Assembly: GCA_018897135.1 (NCBI GenBank)
Contig: JAHILJ010000046.1
Location: 1 to 8,819, forward strand
Source of the DNA: Nanobdellota archaeon
Lineage (GTDB): Archaea > Nanobdellota > Nanobdellia > Pacearchaeales > GW2011-AR1
Length of the DNA stretch: 8,819 nucleotides
Direction: 5' to 3'
This document shows, in pieces, positions 4,143 through 8,819 of this stretch (positions within the stretch are counted from its first letter, which is position 1; each line of letters opens with the position of its first letter). The position numbers and the translations under genes were made by a program. The notes under the pieces were generated by a model, which was not told the DNA's origin, did not search any database, and saw only the letters and a program-made list of their open reading frames with translations.

Positions 4143-4907
4143 ATGAAAAAAATACTTTCGGTTTTTATTATTGTAATGTTTATTATAGCAAGTGCAGGAG
4201 TTTTTTCAGGAAAAAATAATAAGGACAATGGAAATGGCAACGGGAATGAAGATGAGCCTATTGAAAATTTAGATGAAACTTATGTTCAAAATTTTATTAA
4301 TCAAAGCGGAATTTCTTCAGACCAAATTACAGACATTAGCCAAGTGGATTATACAAATTTCCCAGCTGGAATAAACATTTTAGAAATGAACAGCCAAAAT
4401 CTTGCAATATATCAAATTAATTATACAGATTCAAATGATGAAACAAAAAGCATTTTTGTACTTTCATATTCTGCTGCAGAATTAACAGCTCCTGAAGAAG
4501 TTGTTGTTGAAACTAATGATAAACAATTTTTGAACTTTGGTTATGAAGGAATAAAAAACAATTCTGTATTTTTGAAAACTTCAACAGGCGTACAAACAGG
4601 ATCTGAAAAAGGTTATGTTATGGTTCGGTCTGGAAGTATAACTGGAATTTCAACTAACTTAGAACTTTTAAATAATGCTTCAGAAAATATTGAAATTACA
4701 ATTTACAAAAATGGAGAAGAAGTTGGTTTTAGAAATGAAATTAATACAGATTTTGTTGGTTCTAAAAAAGATTATGATATTCAGGCAATAGGAAATTTAG
4801 AATTTGAAGCAGGAGATTTAATTTCTGTTTATTTAACTGCCGACGCTGAAAGCGGTGTTGTTTGGAAAGATGTAATCACTTTAGTTGAAATTACCACTAC
4901 TGATTAA
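4143..4907 (+). CDS. Secreted beta-rich protein with a C1q/jelly-roll-like C-terminal region
   Basis: A 254-residue protein. Residues 1 to about 22 form a signal peptide or membrane anchor (MKKILSVFIIVMFIIASAGV). A low-complexity Asn-Gly-Asp stretch follows (about 23-40), then a mixed domain (about 45-130) and a beta-strand-rich C-terminus (about 140-254). That C-terminus reads GYVMVRSGSITGISTNLEL, IEITIYKNGEEVGF and LEFEAGDLISVYLTAD. The alternation of a sheet, an IYKNGE hairpin and AGD-ISVYL resembles small jelly-roll trimer domains of C1q-like or fibre-head type; this is a pattern judgement. The ATG at 4143 is preferred over a TTG at 4134 because the TATA spacing and the MKK signal start both fit it. 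It sits first in the forward-strand run of envelope genes. Confidence 0.7.
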   Translation: MKKILSVFIIVMFIIASAGVFSGKNNKDNGNGNGNEDEPIENLDETYVQNFINQSGISSDQITDISQVDYTNFPAGINILEMNSQNLAIYQINYTDSNDETKSIFVLSYSAAELTAPEEVVVETNDKQFLNFGYEGIKNNSVFLKTSTGVQTGSEKGYVMVRSGSITGISTNLELLNNASENIEITIYKNGEEVGFRNEINTDFVGSKKDYDIQAIGNLEFEAGDLISVYLTADAESGVVWKDVITLVEITTTD

Positions 4908-4928
4908 TATAGTTTGCATTCACACAAA

Positions 4929-4938
4929 GTTTTTAAAG
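4929..4938 (+). promoter_or_regulatory. TATA box of the 4960-5259 gene
   Basis: GTTTTTAAAG centred about 26 bp before the ATG at 4960. It lies in the short gap after the previous gene and indicates a separate leaderless transcript. Confidence 0.5.
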
Positions 4939-4959
4939 TCGTTTTTTCTTAAGTAGTTC

Positions 4960-5259
4960 ATGAAAGACAAACAAACTAGGGTGGTTATGTGGATTTTGAT
5001 TGTAATCATTCTTGCACTTGTGGCTGTGATGGTTTATGCTTTTGTTGTTGTGCCTGTAATTAGAAACTATCAGAACAACCAGCAAATGGTTGGATATCAA
5101 TATGGGCAAGTTGATCTTTTGAATAGCATGTTGTCTCAAATACAACAAACAGGACTTGTTCAGATTCCTTCTGGAGCAAATCAAAGTGTTATTTTAAGAC
5201 CACTTACTCAAGAAGAATTAGCTTACTTACAACAACAAGCTCAACAAACTGCTCAATAA
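4960..5259 (+). CDS. Small single-helix membrane protein with Gln-rich tail
   Basis: A 99-residue protein with a short basic N-terminus (MKDKQTR), one hydrophobic helix at about residues 8-35 (VVMWILIVIILALVAVMVYAF) and a hydrophilic tail. The tail starts NYQNNQQ, contains a region likely to be helical (YGQVDLLNSMLSQIQQTG), and ends in QEELAYLQQQAQQTAQ. Charge distribution suggests an N-in topology with the tail outside the cell. The tail could pack as a coiled coil or contact a surface assembly, but no family is recognised. It lies between the secreted beta-rich protein and the second pilin-headed protein, which suggests an envelope role without proving one. Confidence 0.68.
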   Translation: MKDKQTRVVMWILIVIILALVAVMVYAFVVVPVIRNYQNNQQMVGYQYGQVDLLNSMLSQIQQTGLVQIPSGANQSVILRPLTQEELAYLQQQAQQTAQ

Positions 5260-5271
5260 AACTTTTGAATT

Positions 5272-5287
5272 CTTTTTTATTTTTTTT
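5272..5287 (+). terminator. T-rich terminator after the 4960-5259 gene
   Basis: A run of Ts broken by a single A, 12 bp after the stop codon. Archaeal RNA polymerase terminates at U-tracts without needing a hairpin. The next gene's TATA box follows within 15 bp, so a transcript boundary here makes sense. Confidence 0.45.
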
Positions 5288-5297
5288 AATTGTAACA

Positions 5298-5305
5298 TTT
5301 ATAAA
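5298..5305 (+). promoter_or_regulatory. TATA box of the second pilin-headed gene
   Basis: TTTATAAA, centred about 25 bp before the ATG at 5327 and preceded by TAAC. It is among the best-formed boxes in the window and predicts leaderless transcription. Confidence 0.6.
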
Positions 5306-5326
5306 CTTGAATTTCTTATTTTTGTA

Positions 5327-6430
5327 ATGCAAAGTAAAAGAGGGTTGTCAGGTGTTATAACAACGTTGATAATTATTTTATTAGTAATAGCAGCAATTGG
5401 AATTATCTGGGCTGTTGTTAATCCTTTTATTCGTGAAAGTGCAGAAGAAATTTCTTTAGCAAAATTCACACTTGCTTTACAAATAAAAAATGTTCAATAT
5501 GTGGAGGATAATATTGAGGTAAGTGTTAAACGAGGTCAAGGTGATGGAGATTTAGTTGGATTACAATTTATAGTTAGTGATGGATTAAATTCTTTTATTG
5601 TTGAAAAAAGTTCTACATTAGCTCAACAAGAAATGACAACATATGAACTTATTGCTGGAACTGATTTTACTTGGGGGGATGCAGATTTTTTTCAAGCTGA
5701 TGTGACAGAAGTTTCTGTTGCACCTATTTATGCTACAACTTCTGGAACAGCTGTTACAGGAGATATTGCAGATACTTATGTTATAGGAAGTGGAAGTGTT
5801 GGTGATTCTGGTGGAACAACTCCAACAACTCCAAATCCTGATTGTGATGCTACATGGACTTGTGAAAGTTTAGGGTATACAGAATGTGGAACCCCCAACG
5901 ATGATTGTGGGAATCCTTTAATTTGTGGTTCTTGTTTAGGAAATGATGTATGTAATGGAACAGGTCAATGTGTTACACCAATAGAATGTACAGATACTTG
6001 TATTAGTTTAAGTTATGAATGTAATTATAATGGTGCTAATTGGACTATTTGTGGGGCCTCAACAGATTGTGGAAGTTGTTTAGTAGGAGTATGTAATTCT
6101 ACTGGGCAATGTGTTATAATACTTGCTAATATGACGGGTGGAATTGTAGATGAAGTTTGGCCTCCTGGTGTAGGAACATATTTTGCAAGCGAGGAATTTC
6201 CAAGATCTGAAATAGAATATACTCTTGGGCATTATGTATTAATGACTTCTGGAACAGATTATAGGCAGTGTTATCAAATTTATGATTTTTTATTTCCTAC
6301 TGCCCCAGAAATATATAATAAAACTCACGTAAGATTGGCTACAGCATATTCTAGTATTTCTACAGGAGATACTTTTGATGTTTGGGGCAATTTTGATTTG
6401 TGTAATGATGCTTCCTCTTCTTTACCTTAA
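5327..6430 (+). CDS. Pilin-headed surface protein with two eight-Cys modules and an unrecognised C-terminal domain
   Basis: A 367-residue paralogue of the protein encoded at 423-1616. The class III signal MQSKRG precedes LSGVITTLIIILLVIAAI, with cleavage expected after G6 and the hydrophobic helix running to about residue 32. The beta-rich region (about 43-160) aligns with the paralogue: AKFTLALQIKNV against GKFTIDLELENV, and VTEVSVAPIY against ITEVSIAPIF. A Gly/Ser/Thr/Pro linker leads to two modules of eight cysteines each (about 172-216 and 218-262), each ending C-x4-5-C as NGTGQC or NSTGQC. The last 100 residues (WPPGVGTYFASEEFPRSEIEY ...) have no LamG similarity and are not recognised. 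It is probably secreted and assembled in, or anchored at, the cell surface; ligand unknown. Confidence 0.8.
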   Translation: MQSKRGLSGVITTLIIILLVIAAIGIIWAVVNPFIRESAEEISLAKFTLALQIKNVQYVEDNIEVSVKRGQGDGDLVGLQFIVSDGLNSFIVEKSSTLAQQEMTTYELIAGTDFTWGDADFFQADVTEVSVAPIYATTSGTAVTGDIADTYVIGSGSVGDSGGTTPTTPNPDCDATWTCESLGYTECGTPNDDCGNPLICGSCLGNDVCNGTGQCVTPIECTDTCISLSYECNYNGANWTICGASTDCGSCLVGVCNSTGQCVIILANMTGGIVDEVWPPGVGTYFASEEFPRSEIEYTLGHYVLMTSGTDYRQCYQIYDFLFPTAPEIYNKTHVRLATAYSSISTGDTFDVWGNFDLCNDASSSLP

Positions 6431-6471
6431 TCTAAATTCTCACTTAATGAAAACTTTAAATACATTCTTTC

Positions 6472-6480
6472 TTTAATTTA
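6472..6480 (+). promoter_or_regulatory. TATA box of the 6501-8111 gene
   Basis: TTTAATTTA centred about 25 bp before the ATG at 6501 and only 19 bp before the alternative TTG at 6495, which favours the ATG. A second TA-rich element, CTTTAAATA at 6454-6462, lies further upstream and could be used instead with a short leader. Confidence 0.45.
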
Positions 6481-6500
6481 TTAGTTACTTACATTTGAAA

Positions 6501-8111
6501 ATGGTGTATAAAAAATATATTAAGAGGAATGGTCGACTTTATGGTCCGTACATTTATCATAGTAAACGAGTTGACGGGAAAGTTGTTTCAGAATACCGAG
6601 GACAAAAAGATTTTTCAGAACATAAAAAATTTATTTGGATTTTTTTAGGTGTTGTTTTGCTGTTAGGTTTGGTTTATGGGTTTTCAACTTTAAATAAAGG
6701 TTTTTCTGGTATGGCTGTTTTTGATATGGATGCAAATTATATGGAAGGACAATCCTTAAATGGACTTTTGGCTTTTTCTTTGCAAGAAGGAGAACTATTA
6801 CCTGCATCAACAAAAGTTATTTTTGAAAATTTTGGTCAGGTTTACAGATTTGATTTAAGTGAAATTGTTTCAGATGATTTGGTTAATGGAAATTATTATG
6901 TAAAAGGAAAATCTTTTTCAGAACAAGGTTGGGGTTATGGGGTTCAAGGTGTTAAAAATATTTATCCTGAATTAACTTTTACATTAGATGTTTATTCAAC
7001 GCAAACAGGCCCGATTTCGCAGGAAGTTTTTGGCGATGCACTTGAAGAAAATTTAGAAGATATTCAAAACGAAGAATCTGGAACAGAAATAGTTAATGAA
7101 ACTTCTGAAAATAATACTAATATTGAAGAAACAGTTTATGAAAATAATACTGATGTTGAGAAGAATGAAACAATACCTATTATCGAAGATAATTTCAATA
7201 AATCTCAAGAAAATATTGATATTATTCCAGAAGAAATAATTAACGAAACTCCTGAAAATGAAGATGTTGTTTCAGAATCAGAACCAGAAGTTTTAGAAGA
7301 AACTATTGAAGAAACAACTGAAACTGAACCAGAAGTAGTTCAAGAAGAATCTGAATCAACTGGAGCTTCAATTACAGGGGGTGTTATTGGGACAATTTTC
7401 AAAGGAGTTTCAAATTTCTTTTTGAGTTTAACTCCAACAGGAAAAGTTACAGATGGCGAGATTGTTGAAGTTAAAAAAATTCATGGTGTTGTTTCAGGAG
7501 AAAATTCTTTTGAATATAATTTGGAAGTAGGGCAAAGTGCGAGAATTTTGTCAGGAACTGTTAAAGTTGAAGGTGAAAAAATTTCAGATAATAATTTGAA
7601 GTTGGAAGTCGACGGAAACAAAGTTATTGTTACAACAAATTATGCAAAAGTTGAAAGAGGTTTTGGTTCTGAATATGTTGGAGGAGATTCAAAGCAGGTT
7701 TATATTAATTTAACCCAGCTTGGGTTGGTTTTTGAGCCAGGAGAATTAAAAACAAAATTAGTTTATGGAGATGAAGAAATTGTTTCAATGAGAACTTATT
7801 TGTCTGATGGAAAAATTATTTTTGGCGATAAAGTTGTTGAAGAAGTTCCTGAAACCGAAATTTTTGTTGAAGGTGTTTTGACAGATGAAGAAAGAGCAAT
7901 TCTTCTCAAGGAATTTGGAAATGCTCCTGTGAGTGCAACAAAAATGGAAGTTTTCAACGGTCGTTTAATTGTTAGATTTGAACTTGAAGATAATTGGATA
8001 GAATATTCATATGATTATGCAGGCGAAGTTACGCCTGAACTTGAAGTTGAAATTGAAGCAGATAGAATAACTTGGTTAAAAGATATTGCGAGAAAGCTTT
8101 CGAATGAGTAG
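6501..8111 (+). CDS. Large single-anchor surface protein with cytoplasmic YIKRNGRLYGPY motif and acidic sequon-rich linker
   Basis: A 536-residue protein. Residues 1-42 are basic and cytoplasmic, containing YKKYIKRNGRLYGPYIY and VSEYRG. From memory this resembles a short N-terminal motif recurring on diverse DPANN proteins; it is not verified. A membrane helix spans about 44-61. A beta-rich domain (about 80-170) includes LLAFSLQEGELLPASTKVIFE and YPELTFTLDVYS. A Glu/Asn/Thr-rich linker (about 180-285) carries six N-x-S/T sequons, suggesting heavy N-glycosylation. A hydrophobic patch (GGVIGTIFKGVSNFFLSL, about 290-307) precedes a second beta-rich region and a C-terminal segment with VLTDEERAILLKEFG. 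The bulk should lie outside the cell. ATG at 6501 is chosen over TTG at 6495 by TATA spacing. Function unknown; cell-surface or S-layer-associated role inferred. Confidence 0.74.
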   Translation: MVYKKYIKRNGRLYGPYIYHSKRVDGKVVSEYRGQKDFSEHKKFIWIFLGVVLLLGLVYGFSTLNKGFSGMAVFDMDANYMEGQSLNGLLAFSLQEGELLPASTKVIFENFGQVYRFDLSEIVSDDLVNGNYYVKGKSFSEQGWGYGVQGVKNIYPELTFTLDVYSTQTGPISQEVFGDALEENLEDIQNEESGTEIVNETSENNTNIEETVYENNTDVEKNETIPIIEDNFNKSQENIDIIPEEIINETPENEDVVSESEPEVLEETIEETTETEPEVVQEESESTGASITGGVIGTIFKGVSNFFLSLTPTGKVTDGEIVEVKKIHGVVSGENSFEYNLEVGQSARILSGTVKVEGEKISDNNLKLEVDGNKVIVTTNYAKVERGFGSEYVGGDSKQVYINLTQLGLVFEPGELKTKLVYGDEEIVSMRTYLSDGKIIFGDKVVEEVPETEIFVEGVLTDEERAILLKEFGNAPVSATKMEVFNGRLIVRFELEDNWIEYSYDYAGEVTPELEVEIEADRITWLKDIARKLSNE

Positions 8112-8173
8112 AAGTTCTTGCGAGGATTTGATATTGGGGTGAAATTTTAGAGGGGGAAGATTTTGTGGTTTAA

Positions 8174-8180
8174 TTTTTTT
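8174..8180 (+). terminator. T7 run downstream of the large surface-protein gene
   Basis: A seven-T run about 60 bp after the stop at 8111, in a 164-bp space with no gene. It is the only uninterrupted T-tract of this length in the gap and is a plausible archaeal terminator. The remainder of the gap shows nothing recognisable. Confidence 0.3.
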
Positions 8181-8275
8181 GGGAAGAGATTAAATTTGCA
8201 GTTCGTTATGCTCACTGAATTGATAAATTGATATTAAATTAAAATTTGTGTTGTGGGATTATTAAGTGTTTTTAT

Positions 8276-8527
8276 TTATCTTTCATAAATATTTTTTCTA
8301 TGTCCAACTTTTAAGATATGCAGAATTTTCATTTCTTCTTGAACATCGATTATAATTAGATAATCTCCAACTCTTAATTTAAAACCCTTAATTTGAATAA
8401 GGGGTTTTAGAAATCTAAATGGATTTTCTTTGCATTCTTGTAACTTATCCCAAATTCTTTTCTTTGTTTGTGCATCAAGTTTATTCAAATTTTGTAAAGC
8501 TTTCTTTTCAAAAATAAGTTTATACAT
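8276..8527 (-). CDS. RelE/ParE-family toxin
   Basis: An 83-residue protein with the full RelE-superfamily layout. An N-terminal strand MYKLIFEKKA leads into a helical hairpin (LQNLNKLDAQTKKRIWDKLQEC, about 11-32). The sheet core follows with KLRVGDYLIIIDV (50-62) and the C-terminal strand ILKVGHRKNIYER (71-83). Basic and aromatic residues K50, R52, Y56, H76, R77 and Y81 are those expected near the active groove, so it may be an active mRNA-cleaving toxin. ParE-type gyrase inhibition cannot be excluded. The ATG at 8527 is chosen over a TTG at 8539 because it starts one base after the antitoxin stop (TAA-a-ATG) and begins directly at the first strand. It is co-transcribed with the upstream antitoxin gene. 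Confidence 0.88.
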   Translation of the reverse strand: MYKLIFEKKALQNLNKLDAQTKKRIWDKLQECKENPFRFLKPLIQIKGFKLRVGDYLIIIDVQEEMKILHILKVGHRKNIYER

Positions 8528-8528
8528 T

Positions 8529-8765
8529 TTATAAGCCAAGGATTTTTTTTGCTTCTTCTTCTGTATAGAATTCTTTATTTTTAATTTTTTCTCTTGCTTG
8601 TTTTATTTCTTGGATAGTTTGTTGACTTAATTTTGGTTCTTTTTCACACATTTTTGCAACAAATAAAAGTTTTCTAATTAATTCATTGTAACTCTCATTT
8701 TTATATTGCCGAAATCCATCAAGTTCAGATTTTGTTTGAAGATTTAATCTTATTGTTGTTTCCAT
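8529..8765 (-). CDS. RelB-like ribbon-helix-helix antitoxin
   Basis: A 78-residue protein. Residues about 2-33 (TTIRLNLQTKSELDGFRQY then NESYNELIRKLL) match the ribbon-helix-helix pattern: a strand of alternating polar and hydrophobic residues, a helix, a turn and a second helix. Its dimers would bind DNA. The C-terminal half is charged and ends IKNKEFYTEEEAKKILGL, a segment typical of RelB-type antitoxins that wraps around RelE toxins. It lies directly upstream of the toxin in the usual antitoxin-first order with a one-base gap, so translation is probably coupled. Autorepression through the palindrome just upstream of the start is expected from the family. ATG start at 8765, supported by a TATA box. 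Confidence 0.84.
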   Translation of the reverse strand: METTIRLNLQTKSELDGFRQYKNESYNELIRKLLFVAKMCEKEPKLSQQTIQEIKQAREKIKNKEFYTEEEAKKILGL

Positions 8766-8776
8766 ATACTATTGTA

Positions 8777-8786
8777 TACATATGTA
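8777..8786. promoter_or_regulatory. Candidate operator of the toxin-antitoxin operon
   Basis: TACATATGTA is a perfect 10-bp palindrome between the TATA box and the antitoxin start codon. TATAC also occurs twice, at 8765-8769 and 8775-8779, spaced by exactly one helical turn. Ribbon-helix-helix antitoxins bind such closely spaced half-sites, and occupancy here would cover the transcription start. Confidence 0.45.
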
Positions 8787-8790
8787 GATT

Positions 8791-8798
8791 ATTTAAAT
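8791..8798 (-). promoter_or_regulatory. TATA box of the toxin-antitoxin operon
   Basis: The palindromic ATTTAAAT is centred about 29 bp before the antitoxin ATG at 8765, with the candidate operator between them. Being palindromic, it gives no direction by itself. Confidence 0.45.
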
Positions 8799-8819
8799 GT
8801 TTTGTTTTTAGAATTATTT

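Noticed and set aside
4933..5184. An 83-codon reverse reading frame
   Set aside because: It is antisense to the membrane-protein gene at 4960-5259, rich in His, Asn and Lys from the reverse of hydrophobic codons, and has no promoter of its own.
6631..6813. A 60-codon reverse reading frame
   Set aside because: It is antisense to the large surface-protein gene; its Lys/Leu/Pro-rich sequence is typical of a shadow frame.

Overview
The window looks like part of a small, AT-rich archaeal genome, most likely a DPANN lineage close to Pacearchaeota/Woesearchaeota; the lineage is an inference from gene content. The archaeal assignment rests on features visible in the sequence. A tRNA-Gln gene carries an intron with a textbook bulge-helix-bulge splice motif. 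There is a DUF357 gene, an archaeal family. Two proteins have archaeal class III (pilin-type) signal peptides. Almost every gene has a TATA box centred about 25-30 bp before its start codon with no Shine-Dalgarno sequence, the signature of leaderless archaeal transcription.

Layout. 1-431: the 3' end of pheT (phenylalanyl-tRNA synthetase beta subunit), running convergently into a reverse-strand gene for a pilin-headed LamG surface protein (423-1616). 1723-2208: a reverse-strand, helical, acidic protein of unknown function. 2283-2355: tRNA-Thr(GGU), followed by a 339-bp cassette bounded by an exact 19-bp copy of the tRNA 3' end and carrying one small two-helix membrane protein with two CxxC motifs. 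2694-3319: two reverse-strand small membrane proteins. 3371-3603: an orphan copy of the first 18 nt of tRNA-Gln, then the intron-containing tRNA-Gln(CUG). 3604-3802: gene-free, with several stem-loops. 3803-4084: DUF357 protein, reverse strand, diverging from a forward-strand run of envelope genes. These are a secreted beta-rich protein (4143-4907), a small Gln-rich single-helix membrane protein (4960-5259), a second pilin-headed Cys-rich surface protein (5327-6430) and a large anchored surface protein with an acidic, sequon-rich linker (6501-8111). 8276-8765: a RelB/RelE-like toxin-antitoxin operon on the reverse strand.

The theme of the region is the cell surface. Two paralogous proteins share an N-terminal pilin helix, a beta domain and eight-cysteine modules but end in unrelated C-terminal domains (LamG versus an unrecognised domain), as expected of exchangeable adhesin tips on one scaffold. 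Around them are secreted or membrane-anchored proteins that may belong to the same envelope. The forward genes each have their own TATA box, so they look individually transcribed rather than forming one operon.

The most unusual structures are at the two tRNA genes. tRNA-Thr has a duplicated 3' end bounding a minimal cassette, like a tiny integrated element with attL and attR. tRNA-Gln has a duplicated 5' end that has separated the tRNA from the only well-placed TATA box. Two divergent promoters appear to use a single, nearly symmetric TATA element for both directions.
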